From positions 62,001-126,000 of the forward strand of contig NZ_JADOTV010000012.1 of assembly GCF_015767245.1 (NCBI RefSeq): 64,000 nt of DNA. Direction: 5' to 3'. The notes under the pieces are model-generated. The model saw only the letters and a list, made by a program, of their open reading frames with translations, was not told the DNA's origin and made no database searches. Of the stretch, positions 1 through 8,526 are shown in pieces. Made by a program: the position numbers and the translations under genes. Position 1 is the first letter of the stretch, and every line of letters starts with the position of its first letter. This DNA comes from Aureivirga sp. CE67. GTDB taxonomy: Bacteria; Bacteroidota; Bacteroidia; Flavobacteriales; Flavobacteriaceae.

Positions 1-2
1 CA

Positions 3-620
3 AAAGCAAACAATAAAGCAAACATTCCAACAGATATTTGGAATGTGATGGAGGAGAGTACCAATAAATTAATTCAAGAACAATTAAGTAAAAATGCTTT
101 TCAAGTTGGTGATATTTTGCCTAATTTTAATCTGATTGATATCCATAATAAAGAAGTTTCTTTAAACGATTTCTCTGATGATTTTTTGGTGATTTCTTTC
201 TATCGTGGTGGTTGGTGTCCTTATTGTAATTTAGAATTAAAAGCACTTCAAAATATTGTTCCACAACTGAAAGAATTGAATACTAGCTTGATTGCGATTA
301 CACCAGAAACTCCAGATTATTCATCGGAAACATACCAAAAAAATAATTTGGATTTTTCAGTTTTAAGTGATTTGGATAATGTGTATGCGAAATCTCTAGG
401 ATTGGTTTTTCAAATGCCAGAAGAACTACAAAAAATATATGATTGTTTCAATATAAAAGTAGATAAACATAATGGAAATGATGATTTTGAATTGCCAATG
501 CCTGCAACGTATGTTTTAAACAAACAAAGAGAGATTATTTACAGTTTCATTCCTGAAGATTATACAGAAAGATTAAATCCTGATACAATTTTAAGTGAAA
601 TAAAAAATAATAATAAATAA
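3..620 (+). CDS. peroxiredoxin-like (AhpC/TSA) protein, 5' end outside window
   Basis: Thioredoxin-fold antioxidant protein of the AhpC/TSA peroxiredoxin-like type, probably a cytoplasmic peroxide reductase. The fold signature [12 protein letters not shown] with a CxxC motif and the opening segment [20 protein letters not shown] are typical. The reading frame has no stop between base 3 and a GTG at 45, and the upstream codons (including IPTDIW) look like family sequence, so the true start very likely lies before the window and both the GTG at 45 and the ATG at 48 are internal. Two bases separate its stop from the SDR gene that follows, so the two are probably cotranscribed. No signal peptide is visible in the part present. 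Confidence 0.8.
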   Translation, partial: KANNKANIPTDIWNVMEESTNKLIQEQLSKNAFQVGDILPNFNLIDIHNKEVSLNDFSDDFLVISFYRGGWCPYCNLELKALQNIVPQLKELNTSLIAITPETPDYSSETYQKNNLDFSVLSDLDNVYAKSLGLVFQMPEELQKIYDCFNIKVDKHNGNDDFELPMPATYVLNKQREIIYSFIPEDYTERLNPDTILSEIKNNNK

Positions 621-622
621 AA

Positions 623-1339
623 ATGGAAAGTTTAAAAGGTAAAAAAGCATTAATTACTGGTGCAGGAAAAGGAATTGGGAAAGCAATTGCTTTAGCATTA
701 GCAAACGAAGGTGTGGATGTAGCATTAGTTTCTAGAACTCAAAAAGATGTAGATTTAGTTGCTGCTGAAGCAGAAAAATTAGGTGTGAAATCTTATGCAA
801 CTACAGCTAATGTTGCTTCCTTAGAATCGGTAAATAAAGCAGCAGAAGAAATTAAATCTAATTTTGGAGACATCGATATTTTGATTAATAATGCTGGAAT
901 CGGAAGGTTTGGAAAATTCATGGATCTTGAGGTTTCTCAATGGGAAGAAGTAATTCAAATTAATCTTTTAGGTACTTATTATGTTACTAGAGCATTTTTA
1001 CCAGAAATGATTGAAAAACAGGCTGGAGATATTATCAATATTTCTTCTACTGCTGGACAAAAAGGTGCTGCTGTAACAAGTGCTTATAGTGCTTCTAAGT
1101 TTGGAGTTCTTGGACTTACAGAATCTTTGATGCAAGAGTTGAGAAAACACAATATCCGAGTATCTGCGCTGACTCCAAGTACTGTTGCTACGGATATGGC
1201 TTTAGATCTTAATTTAACAGATGGAAATCCTGAAAGAGTAATGCAACCAGAAGACATTGCAGAATTAATTATAGCGCAATTAAAACTGAACAGAAGAGTA
1301 TTTATCAAAGAATCTGGTATTTGGTCAACGAATCCATAG
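623..1339 (+). CDS. SDR family oxidoreductase, FabG-like
   Basis: NAD(P)H-dependent short-chain dehydrogenase of 238 residues, the usual length for FabG-like classical SDRs. The cofactor motif TGAGKGIG is at residues 12-19, NNAG near 90, and the catalytic Ser plus YSASK follow in order (Ser about 140, Tyr about 153). FabG reduces 3-oxoacyl-ACP, but paralogues act on many carbonyl substrates, so the substrate is open. The protein ends in WSTNP; the SDR encoded at 5374-6072 ends in WATNP, which marks the two as paralogues of one subgroup. It follows the peroxiredoxin-like gene by 2 bp and is closed by a hairpin terminator. Confidence 0.88.
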   Translation: MESLKGKKALITGAGKGIGKAIALALANEGVDVALVSRTQKDVDLVAAEAEKLGVKSYATTANVASLESVNKAAEEIKSNFGDIDILINNAGIGRFGKFMDLEVSQWEEVIQINLLGTYYVTRAFLPEMIEKQAGDIINISSTAGQKGAAVTSAYSASKFGVLGLTESLMQELRKHNIRVSALTPSTVATDMALDLNLTDGNPERVMQPEDIAELIIAQLKLNRRVFIKESGIWSTNP

Positions 1340-1361
1340 ATTTTAAAAAATATATTTATTG

Positions 1362-1391
1362 AAAGCTAGTTCTTATGAGCTAGCTTTTTTT
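1362..1391 (+). terminator. rho-independent terminator of the peroxiredoxin/SDR operon
   Basis: AAAGCTAG at 1362-1369 pairs with CTAGCTTT at 1380-1387 around a 10-nt loop and runs into a T tract. It lies directly after the SDR stop and inside the TTG-started extension that could be drawn for the next gene, which argues against that extension. Confidence 0.85.
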
Positions 1392-1415
1392 ATATTACAG
1401 CTCACAAAAAAATCT

Positions 1416-1847
1416 ATGAATTTTATACAAAGACAAAATATTTACTTCGAAACTTCAAAATTTTTTATTTTTTTCATTCTATTAATTCTTGTAATTGGAA
1501 TATTTTTACCATTTATAGCTTCTATTTTAGGGATTATAAGTATTCCAATTTTATATATAAAATTACATTTTAATTTAAGTAAAAAGTTTTCAGGAATTGT
1601 TTCTATAAATCACAGGACATTATTGTTCCCAATTTTAGCTTTCTCCATTTTATTGCTGTGTTTTAGAATTTATATAAGTGAAATAATCAATCTAAATGCA
1701 GGTTGTATGAAGGAAATTTCTGATGAAAAAAGATATTTTAATTATATGATTTTTAGTTTTTGGTCAAGTATTTTGTTGTGGGAGATTTGTTTTAATGTTT
1801 TGAAAAATAAGTTTTTAGGAAATAATTTGAATACAATTAAAGATTAA
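1416..1847 (+). CDS. small membrane protein, unknown
   Basis: I do not recognise this family. The 143-residue protein has three or four hydrophobic stretches: about residues 15-45 (probably two adjacent segments), about 70-90, and one near 115-135. It is therefore a predicted inner-membrane protein. The ATG at 1416 is preferred over a TTG at 1359, because the TTG lies inside the terminator hairpin of the previous operon. It converges with the zinc-ribbon gene on the other strand, and the two stop codons overlap (TTAA at 1844-1847). No regulatory signal is visible. Confidence 0.6.
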   Translation: MNFIQRQNIYFETSKFFIFFILLILVIGIFLPFIASILGIISIPILYIKLHFNLSKKFSGIVSINHRTLLFPILAFSILLLCFRIYISEIINLNAGCMKEISDEKRYFNYMIFSFWSSILLWEICFNVLKNKFLGNNLNTIKD

Positions 1848-2410
1848 TTCTTTAGTTTTTTTTTCAATTTATTTTGATAAAATTTTACTTTCTCAATTTT
1901 ATCCCATTTTAAATAAATTTCTATTGCCTTTTCTAAATCAGAAATAGAAATTTCTTTTTCCTCTTTTTTAAAAATATCAGATAGTAAAGTATTTTCATTT
2001 TTTCTTAATCTCTTTTCCTTTCTACATTTTACACAGTTTATAGGACGATTATCATTTTTAAATTGCATTTCTTCATACCAAAATTGTTTTTCTTCTTTAA
2101 AGAAAGTGAAATCGGTTTTACAAGTAGAACAAACTAATTTTAAATCTGAATAAAAAAAATGACTAATCCAAGAACCATTTTGAAGTTCAGGATTAGCTTT
2201 TAGAGTTTTATTAGCATTTATACAATTATCACAAGCCCAATCAAAATTAGAATTAAAAAAAGATTCATAGGGATTTAAGTCTAACTCATTATAATGTTTG
2301 TATAATTTTCTTTCATGATTTACATATGCCGAAATAGATTTTTCCATTTCAGATTGGTATTTTCCATTTCTACAAGATGGACAAATAGGAAATTCTTTTT
2401 CTTTTTTCAT
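1844..2410 (-). CDS. zinc-ribbon protein, zf_trcl-like, unknown role
   Basis: A 188-residue soluble protein with four CxxC knuckles (CPSC, CDNC, CSTC, CVKC). The third and fourth frame a segment CSTCKTDFTFFKEEKQFWYEE...CVKCR, which matches the layout of the probable zinc-ribbon domain family PF13451 (CxxC, EQxF/Y, CxxCR). The other two knuckles probably form a second zinc site. The C-terminal 60 residues are charged and likely helical. A longer frame reaches 2647, but it runs through the end of the transporter gene in another frame and is not credible; the ATG at 2410 sits 2 bp after the transporter stop. Cotranscription with atoE is likely; no functional link is known to me. Confidence 0.75.
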   Translation of the reverse strand: MKKEKEFPICPSCRNGKYQSEMEKSISAYVNHERKLYKHYNELDLNPYESFFNSNFDWACDNCINANKTLKANPELQNGSWISHFFYSDLKLVCSTCKTDFTFFKEEKQFWYEEMQFKNDNRPINCVKCRKEKRLRKNENTLLSDIFKKEEKEISISDLEKAIEIYLKWDKIEKVKFYQNKLKKKLKN

Positions 2411-2412
2411 TC

Positions 2413-3780
2413 TTAAAAAATCAACAATCCTCCAATATAAATCACAATTCCAACTAACATCAAAAGAAGCGTATAAGGAAGAATTTCTTTCGCTTTTAAT
2501 TTTGTAATTCCAAGAAGCGGCAAAGCCCAGAAAGGTTGCAACATATTTGTGATTTGATCTCCATAAGCAAGCGCCATGATGGCTTTTGAAAGTGGAACAT
2601 TTAATTTCATTGCAGCTTCTACAATAATTGGTCCCTGAATTGCCCATTGTCCACCGCCACTTGGAACAAAAATATTAACCAAACCTGCACTGAAAAATGT
2701 AAAAATAGGAAGTGTTGTTTGTGTTGCAATTTCCGCAAAGAAATCCGAAACTTGCGCTACCATTCCAGTAGATTTCATGATTCCCATAATTCCAAAATAT
2801 AGAGGGAATTGGATTAAAATTCCAGAAGTTCCTTTGATTGCTTCTTCAATGGCGTTTAAGAAATTTCTAAAATTTTGATGTAATAAAATACCAAGACCAA
2901 GCATTAAAAAGTTGATTCCGTTTAGAGTAAATTTTAATTCTAAAACTTGTTTTCCAAATTTGATAAAAAATGTAACTAAAAGAACCAAACCGAAAATAGT
3001 TGCTAAAATCCTAGAATGATCTAATTTTTCTGCACCAATAAGCTTACTTAATTTATTCGACTCTTCCATTTGATAAGTAGGAAGATTAATTTCTGTAGGT
3101 TTTACTTTTTTGGCTAAAAAACTTAAAAATAGAGGAGTAATAATCAACAATGCAGCAAAAATTGCCATATTAGAAAAACTGAAAATCGTAGTATTTGTAG
3201 GAATATATTCTGGAATATTTTGAAGAGAAGTTCCTTTTAGAAGCTTTTCTAAATGTCCAGCTTCGGCAACTTTTAACGGAGCAGAACCACTTAATCCTCC
3301 GTGCCAAACCATTAGTCCAACATATCCGGCCGCTCCAACTAATGGGTAATTCATCGGAATTTGATTTTTCTGTGCATATTCACCAACTTTTCTAGCTAAA
3401 ATTGCTCCGAAAATTAAACCTAATCCCCAATTGAAAAAAGCAACAATTATGGTAGTAAAACTCACCAAAACCACAGCTTTTGAAGTAGAAGTAGCAAAAC
3501 TTGTAAGTTTTAAAATCAGTTTATTTACAGGTTTTGTCAAAACTAAAACATGTCCCAAAACTAAGATTAACATCATCTGGTAAGCGAAAACTAACAATCC
3601 GTTTGACCAAATTCCTGTTTCCCAAAAAGATAATATTTCTACAAAATGATTTCCTTCTGTTTGACTTGGCGTGAAAAAATAAGCCAAGACAATTGTTAAT
3701 AAGGTTAAAAATATAGCAATTGTAAAAGGAGATGGTAAATATTTTTTAAAGATTGTCTCAATTACACCAGTTATGTTCAT
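2413..3780 (-). CDS. atoE: short-chain fatty acid transporter, AtoE type
   Basis: Integral inner-membrane carrier of the short-chain fatty acid transporter family (PF02667), 455 residues, the standard length. Family hallmarks are visible: WHGGLSGSAP near residue 160, FVPSGGGQWAIQGP near 370 and GDQITNMLQPFWALP near 410, between about a dozen hydrophobic helices. In enterobacteria AtoE takes up acetoacetate and short-chain acids with the ato operon; here no CoA-transferase lies beside it, so the substrate can only be inferred. The zinc-ribbon gene follows within 2 bp. About 460 bp without a gene lie upstream. Confidence 0.9.
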   Translation of the reverse strand: MNITGVIETIFKKYLPSPFTIAIFLTLLTIVLAYFFTPSQTEGNHFVEILSFWETGIWSNGLLVFAYQMMLILVLGHVLVLTKPVNKLILKLTSFATSTSKAVVLVSFTTIIVAFFNWGLGLIFGAILARKVGEYAQKNQIPMNYPLVGAAGYVGLMVWHGGLSGSAPLKVAEAGHLEKLLKGTSLQNIPEYIPTNTTIFSFSNMAIFAALLIITPLFLSFLAKKVKPTEINLPTYQMEESNKLSKLIGAEKLDHSRILATIFGLVLLVTFFIKFGKQVLELKFTLNGINFLMLGLGILLHQNFRNFLNAIEEAIKGTSGILIQFPLYFGIMGIMKSTGMVAQVSDFFAEIATQTTLPIFTFFSAGLVNIFVPSGGGQWAIQGPIIVEAAMKLNVPLSKAIMALAYGDQITNMLQPFWALPLLGITKLKAKEILPYTLLLMLVGIVIYIGGLLIF

Positions 3781-4238
3781 GTTTTTCTATTTTTTTTCAA
3801 AAATAAACTTTTTCATAAATAGTTAATTCTTTATTAAATGATTTACTGAAAATTTGTAGACTATTAAAAATCTATAACTTTATGCTTGTAAAATTTTAAA
3901 AATATATAGCAAACATTCTTATTCTATAATAAATATTATCACGTTTAGATTTGTATAATAACATACAGATTGTCAAGTTCCCCTCTTGAGAGGGGTTAGG
4001 GGTGTGTTTTAGATTAAAAAAAACTTTACTCATAATACGTACTAATGTTTATTCTTTCCTATAATTCAGTTTTCAATATAAAAGACCTATATGTAGAAAA
4101 ATTAAAAAAGTAAATTCAAATAATATAAGAATCGAATTTTTAATAATACCTAAAAGATTTACGACTTAAATTCTTTCATATTTATTACCAAAAAGCAACA
4201 CAACCTTACTTCAATTTTTCAACTTTAAAACTAAAAAA
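3781..4238. other. 458-bp gene-free region with a G/C-rich hairpin repeat
   Basis: AT-rich divergent intergenic region between atoE (minus) and an unknown gene (plus); it must hold both promoters, but no clear TAnnTTTG box stands out. The only structured feature is CCCCTCTTGAGAGGGG at 3980-3995 followed by TTAGGGGTGTG. Similar G/C-rich hairpins recur in intergenic DNA of Flavobacteria as I recall them. No ORF worth calling is present. Confidence 0.5.
3980..4008. repeat. G/C-rich REP-like hairpin
   Basis: CCCCTC-TTGA-GAGGGG forms a 6-bp stem with a 4-nt loop, followed by GTTAGGGGTGTG. It stands out sharply from the AT-rich surroundings. Only one copy is in this window, so calling it a dispersed repeat rests on general familiarity with such elements in Flavobacteriaceae intergenic DNA. 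Confidence 0.45.
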
Positions 4239-5216
4239 ATGAAAACAAAGGTAATGAATGAAGAAATGCAAGATTGGATTGATTATATCTTCGATCAAGC
4301 AGATGCAGAAATTTCTGAATGGAATAAAAATGTTGTTGAGAGTCAAGAAAAAAACACAAAAACTGAAAATCAAACACCACAAAAAGCGCAAAAAATTAGA
4401 GCTGGTAAAAAAGCAGGATTGCCTTCTGAGTCGATAACAACAGATTTGTTTTTAGCATGTTTAAAAACACCAAGTATGTTTTACAAAAAGTGCTATTTAA
4501 CCAAAAAAGAAACTTCACATCATAATCAAATTGAAAATATTTTGGATGAAGATTTATTTTCAGAAGATTTGAAAAATATTTCAAATGTACAAGGATTTAT
4601 GCGAAATGGTTGGAATAGTGACCCTTCTTGGAATTGGAAAAAAGCTTTAGAACTAGCAAGATTAATTCGAAACTCGGGAAGATTACCGATTTTCAACACG
4701 AAATTATACAAAATGCCTTCTGATAAAACAATGAAAAAGCTGGCTTCTTATAAAGCTGAAATAAGAATAGCAATAAGTGTTTTTGATACCAGAATGCACT
4801 TGAAATCTTGTTTTGAATTTGTAGAAAATTATCGAAAAATGGGAGGAGTTTCCATTCCGATTTTGATGAGTGCACATTATAACAAAGGAGTTTTAAACCG
4901 AAAACAAACGAAAATTGTTGAATTTATAAAAGAAAAAGACATTATAGGAGCAGAGCACAGTATTCAGTTTCCTGAAAATTCTCCACTACATAAAATCATT
5001 GATGCGAATAAATGTGAAAAGAAAGAAGAAACGAAGAATTATTGGTGTGGAAGAATTTTTTCTGAGGAATTAAAAGTGCCGACAATTAATGCAATTCCAC
5101 CATATTATTTAGGAATGCAGAATAGTCTTTTATCCAAAAATGAAGATGCATTTTTAAATTCTTTGTGGTATCAAAAAATTAAAACTAATGAAGAGATAAA
5201 GCTAAAACTAGATTAA
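4239..5216 (+). CDS. hypothetical protein, 325 aa
   Basis: I cannot assign this protein. It has no signal peptide or membrane segment, an acidic and glutamine-rich N-terminal 50 residues, a basic linker (KAQKIRAGKKAG near 50-61), and a mixed alpha/beta body. The stretch IRIAISVFDTR...YRKMGGVSIPILMSAHYN in the second half has an alternating strand-helix look reminiscent of a TIM barrel. A radical SAM CxxxCxxC motif is absent; the scattered cysteines (LACLK, KKCYL, LKSCF, NKCEK, YWCGR) do not form it. It is a single-gene unit with a strong bidirectional terminator downstream. Confidence 0.65.
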   Translation: MKTKVMNEEMQDWIDYIFDQADAEISEWNKNVVESQEKNTKTENQTPQKAQKIRAGKKAGLPSESITTDLFLACLKTPSMFYKKCYLTKKETSHHNQIENILDEDLFSEDLKNISNVQGFMRNGWNSDPSWNWKKALELARLIRNSGRLPIFNTKLYKMPSDKTMKKLASYKAEIRIAISVFDTRMHLKSCFEFVENYRKMGGVSIPILMSAHYNKGVLNRKQTKIVEFIKEKDIIGAEHSIQFPENSPLHKIIDANKCEKKEETKNYWCGRIFSEELKVPTINAIPPYYLGMQNSLLSKNEDAFLNSLWYQKIKTNEEIKLKLD

Positions 5217-5280
5217 TTTCATAATTCGAATCTGTTTTTTTGTTCTTTTTTCCTGATGAAAAAAAGAATAACCAAGTAAT

Positions 5281-5321
5281 CTTGCAAAATTGGCATAGGG
5301 GTTTTATTATAATTTTGCAAG
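5281..5321. repeat. perfect 11-bp inverted repeat
   Basis: CTTGCAAAATT at 5281-5291 is matched exactly by AATTTTGCAAG at 5311-5321 with a 19-nt spacer (TGGCATAGGGG...). It has no T tract of its own and lies just before the terminator at 5323, so it may be part of a longer structured 3' end. Confidence 0.5.
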
Positions 5322-5322
5322 T

Positions 5323-5350
5323 AAAAAGAGTGTTGTGTAACACTCTTTTT
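5323..5350. terminator. bidirectional terminator
   Basis: AAAAAGAGTGTT (5323-5334), loop GTGT, AACACTCTTTTT (5339-5350). It can end the 325-aa gene on the plus strand and the SDR operon on the minus strand. Confidence 0.9.
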
Positions 5351-5373
5351 TATATATAGGTATAATCTAAGGT

Positions 5374-6072
5374 TTAGGGATTTGTAGCCCAAATATTCAT
5401 TTGAGGAACAAAAGCCCTGGGGTTTAATTCTAAATTGTGAAGAATCACCGAAGAAATATCTTCAGGATTTAAAAGATTTTCGTCCTTTGGAATTGGTGTT
5501 CCATAAGCATTATTGTTTGTATCCGTACACCAACTTGGGTCTATATGAAACATACGGATGTTATCTTTTCGGAATTCCAAAGAAATATTTTTTGAAATAA
5601 TATTCAACGCAGCTTTACTACAAGAATAAGCAGTTCCTTTAGGAAAAGCATAATGTCCGCCAGTTGCACCAATATTTACAATATCTCCACGTTTATTTTT
5701 TTTGAAATAAGGAAGCGCAAGTTGTACTAATTGTGCTGGAGCAATCGTGTTTATAGCAAACATTTTTTCAAAATCGCTTCTTTTTAAATCTTCAAAAGCT
5801 TCTGCGATTACAAATCCTGCGTTGTTGATTAAAATATCGATATTTCCTAAAAATGAAATAGCATTTTCGAAAAAAGAAATTAACTCAGCTTCTACAGTCA
5901 AATCAACTTTAAATCCTTTAGCTCCTGTGTTTTTTTCTACCTCAGAAACTAAATTTTCTTCCAAACCACAAAATGCGACTTGCGCTCCTTTGTTGCGTAA
6001 ATCGGTAACTAATTGTTTCCCGATTCCAGAACTTCCGCCTGTTACAATTACTTTTTTCAACTCCCAATTCAT
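5374..6072 (-). CDS. SDR family oxidoreductase
   Basis: Classical short-chain dehydrogenase of 232 residues with TGGSSGIG at 11-18, NNAGF near 87 and YSCSK near 150, so NAD(P)-binding and the Tyr/Lys catalytic pair are intact. The substrate is unknown. The C-terminus IWATNP mirrors that of the SDR at 623-1339. Its ATG overlaps the stop of the upstream DsbA-like gene as ATGA, the classic sign of translational coupling, so the SDR and the thiol oxidoreductase-like protein are made together. An AraC regulator lies further upstream on the same strand. Confidence 0.88.
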   Translation of the reverse strand: MNWELKKVIVTGGSSGIGKQLVTDLRNKGAQVAFCGLEENLVSEVEKNTGAKGFKVDLTVEAELISFFENAISFLGNIDILINNAGFVIAEAFEDLKRSDFEKMFAINTIAPAQLVQLALPYFKKNKRGDIVNIGATGGHYAFPKGTAYSCSKAALNIISKNISLEFRKDNIRMFHIDPSWCTDTNNNAYGTPIPKDENLLNPEDISSVILHNLELNPRAFVPQMNIWATNP

Positions 6073-6692
6073 TTCAATTCATTTAATTTTTTAATCATTT
6101 CTTCTTTTTGGAAATAACCATTTGCTAATAGAAAATATTCTTCGTTTTCATTTTCTAAAATCATTGTAGGAAATCCGTTTGCAAAAGCGCTAGCTTTCTT
6201 AAATTCAGCTTGTGTTTCCGAAAGATTTTCTTCTGACATCCAAGCGGTTTCAAAATCAGAAATATTGATGGTATATTTCTCCAAAAGAGGTTTGTAAGTT
6301 TCTAACTGATCCAATCTTTTACCTTCGATGAACATTACTTTTTGTACATCTTTAGCAAAACTAAAAGAAAAGTTTGGAGCTAGTTTTTTCACTAAAACTA
6401 TAGCAGCACTTGGCTCCAAACTACTAAAAGCGTAGGATTCGTCTTTAGTTAACTCATAAAATTTTTCTGAAACTTCAGCTCCAGTATATTCAGACATTCT
6501 TGGCGCATTTGCTTTGATGAATTGGTTTAAACTATCTCCACCTTTTGGTGCATTTTCTCCTAACCACATTCCACCAACAAGAAATTCAAATTGATAATCT
6601 TTATTAAAAATTTCGTAGATAGATTCAATGTTTTCGTTGTTTCCGTAACACCAACCACATTGAGGATCCATGATGTATATAATTTTTTTCAT
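6069..6692 (-). CDS. DsbA-family (FrnE/COG3531-like) thiol oxidoreductase
   Basis: Thioredoxin-fold protein of 207 residues. The start IYIMDPQCGWCYG puts a CGWC redox pair at residues 12 and 15, as in cytoplasmic DsbA-like proteins of the FrnE/COG3531 group; a cis-Pro loop fits NGFPTMI near 180. I chose the ATG at 6692. An in-frame ATG at 6782 would add a hydrophobic signal-like segment (LIPYLLTICAFVFGFF), so export cannot be fully excluded, but members of this group begin just before the DPxCGWC motif. The stop overlaps the SDR start. AraC-type direct repeats lie about 320-370 bp upstream. Confidence 0.8.
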   Translation of the reverse strand: MKKIIYIMDPQCGWCYGNNENIESIYEIFNKDYQFEFLVGGMWLGENAPKGGDSLNQFIKANAPRMSEYTGAEVSEKFYELTKDESYAFSSLEPSAAIVLVKKLAPNFSFSFAKDVQKVMFIEGKRLDQLETYKPLLEKYTINISDFETAWMSEENLSETQAEFKKASAFANGFPTMILENENEEYFLLANGYFQKEEMIKKLNELK

Positions 6693-7085
6693 TTGTTTAA
6701 TTTTTGAAGCGTTTGTAAAACTAAAAAATCCAAAGACAAAAGCGCATATCGTTAAGAGGTATGGTATCAGGTGTTTTGGCATTTTATTTTTTGTTTGAAT
6801 CTTTAAAATAAAAAGAAAAATTGGAAAAGCGCATGAAAAAAAGGGGTAGTTTTTAATCATACGCTTATACTAGAAGAATATATTGAATAATTTGAAAATA
6901 TAGTTTAATAACTACAGTACGTATTCTTCTTAAATTGAAGATTAAAATCTCAAAATTTTAATCACAAAAATTTAAACATTTAACAGGGTATTCCAATTTC
7001 TCTTTCGCAAAAATGGTGTAAAAATGTTTGTGATTATGGTAGTAAAATGTGTAAAAATGGTACTTTTTTGAACTTGGTCAGAATT
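6693..7085. other. 393-bp gene-free region upstream of the DsbA/SDR operon
   Basis: It separates the AraC gene from the DsbA-like operon and must contain the operon's promoter. No convincing TAnnTTTG box was found. It holds a pair of near-identical direct repeats at 7010-7059, listed separately. A weak ORF extension into it (hydrophobic, ending in the DsbA gene) is discussed under that gene. Confidence 0.5.
7010..7059. promoter_or_regulatory. direct repeats, candidate AraC operator
   Basis: AAAATGGTGTAAAAATG (7010-7026) and AAAATGTGTAAAAATG (7044-7059) differ by one inserted base and start 34 bp apart, about three helical turns. AraC-family dimers bind direct repeats of this kind. They lie between the AraC gene and the DsbA/SDR operon. 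Confidence 0.45.
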
Positions 7086-7895
7086 TTAGTCAGAAACAGA
7101 AAAAGCATTTTGTTTTCTATATTCTTTTGGAGTTGTATTTGTGTGTTTTTTGAAAAATTTTGTGAAGTAAGAATTGTCTTCAAAACCAAGAGAATAAGCA
7201 ATATTACTGATGTTTTTATCTGTGTATAAAATTTCTCTTTTTGCTTCAATCAGTAATCTTTCCGAAATGGAAGTCATGGTAGATTTATTCAGAAATTGTT
7301 TTAAAATCTCATTCAATTTTCTCGGAGTAAGATTTAGTTTTTCTGCATAAAATTTTGGTGATTGTTCTTTCAGAATATTTTCATCTAAAAGAATTTGGAA
7401 CTGATCAAAAATATCTAAGTTTTGACATAAAATAGAATTCTTCGGAAGTTGTAATTGCTTGATATGATTTATTTTTTCAATAATCGTTTTTAGTAAATGA
7501 ATGATTACCAAAGAATTTTTGGAATGATTTAAATATTCCAACTGAAAAGCTTTGAATAAATGCTCTACAATATCATTTTCTTTGTCAGAAATCTTTACAT
7601 GGGAAATTGTATGAAATTTACTAAAAAGTAGGCGAGGGAAGTTGTCCAGAAAATCTTCAGTAAAACGAATTACATGCCCTTCTACTTTTTTATTTGGCAT
7701 AAATTGATGCACTCTTCCTTTCGGAAAAACAAAAACAGAATTTGCTTCAATATGATACAAATCTCCATCTACAATAAATTTTGCAGCTCCTTCCTGAATC
7801 CACATAATCTCGTGATAATCTCTTTGTCTTGGAGGTTTTGGTTTTTCAGAAACTTCTTGAATTTCTTGGTTATTTATCTTAAAATATTGAAGCAT
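7086..7895 (-). CDS. AraC family transcriptional regulator
   Basis: A 269-residue regulator with an N-terminal cupin sensor (HEIMWIQEGAAKFIVDGD, residues about 28-45; VFPKGRVHQF near 60) and a C-terminal double helix-turn-helix (about 165-265). The signature IAYSLGFEDNSYFTKFFKKHTNTTPKEYR is split here as ISNIAYSLGFEDNSYF and KKHTNTTPKEYR. It probably controls the DsbA-like/SDR operon downstream on the same strand, where direct repeats occur. The ligand cannot be read from the sequence. The ATG at 7895 gives a complete cupin domain. Confidence 0.9.
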   Translation of the reverse strand: MLQYFKINNQEIQEVSEKPKPPRQRDYHEIMWIQEGAAKFIVDGDLYHIEANSVFVFPKGRVHQFMPNKKVEGHVIRFTEDFLDNFPRLLFSKFHTISHVKISDKENDIVEHLFKAFQLEYLNHSKNSLVIIHLLKTIIEKINHIKQLQLPKNSILCQNLDIFDQFQILLDENILKEQSPKFYAEKLNLTPRKLNEILKQFLNKSTMTSISERLLIEAKREILYTDKNISNIAYSLGFEDNSYFTKFFKKHTNTTPKEYRKQNAFSVSD

Positions 7896-8043
7896 TTTAG
7901 AATATTTTGATTTCGTAAAAATATTTAAAAAATATATTTTTTGAACAAATATTCTATGTATTTAACAAAACTTCAATTTATTAAAAGCGTTTTTTTAAGA
8001 ATGTGAAAAAAATATTTTAGGAAATTACTTTTGTAAGAGTATT

Positions 8044-8448
8044 TTATCTAAAAAAGATACTCTCATGAGACATTGGCCTTAATTGCTCTAAATCATCCAG
8101 CCATATTTTGATTTTGTTTTCCAGCTCAACTTCATTTGTTATATTATAATATGTTTCCGTTTTTAGAAGATAATCTCGCCAATCCATATCATAAATTTCA
8201 TATTCTTCTACATCAAAAGAATTATTCAACTCAGTATATTGAATTTCATAATCAATAAAATAATACTTTGGAACATTTCCACGACAATCCGCTCCTTTAT
8301 TCATTATAATACTAATCCATGCAATATTGTTTGAGTTTTCTGAAGTAGGTTTTACTTTTGCACCAACTCTTCCGTCATTTGTTTTTCCATTAAGTAGTTG
8401 GTTTAATATTTTGAAATCAATATTTGATTTGTTCTCTTTTTTGTTCAT
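8044..8448 (-). CDS. hypothetical protein, 134 aa
   Basis: Unrecognised acidic soluble protein of 134 residues with no signal peptide or membrane segment. It is rich in aromatic and acidic residues (YIEYEIYDMDWRDYL type composition around residues 80-95). Small acidic proteins of this composition are often found among immunity proteins in Bacteroidota, but no toxin gene is adjacent, so that remains a guess. A membrane-protein gene lies 78 bp upstream on the same strand. Confidence 0.55.
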   Translation of the reverse strand: MNKKENKSNIDFKILNQLLNGKTNDGRVGAKVKPTSENSNNIAWISIIMNKGADCRGNVPKYYFIDYEIQYTELNNSFDVEEYEIYDMDWRDYLLKTETYYNITNEVELENKIKIWLDDLEQLRPMSHESIFFR

Positions 8449-8526
8449 AAGTGTATTTTTTGTAAATGTAATAGGAATATCTTAGAATTTTATTTGAAAA
8501 GAAGTAATAATGTTTTTCTACATTTT

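Noticed and set aside
2411-2647. N-terminal extension of the zinc-ribbon protein to 267 aa
   Set aside because: It overlaps the end of atoE in another frame and has no zinc or other conserved feature; the ATG at 2410 is the natural start.
4239-5216. Radical SAM enzyme
   Set aside because: A barrel-like segment tempts to this, but the CxxxCxxC cluster is missing.
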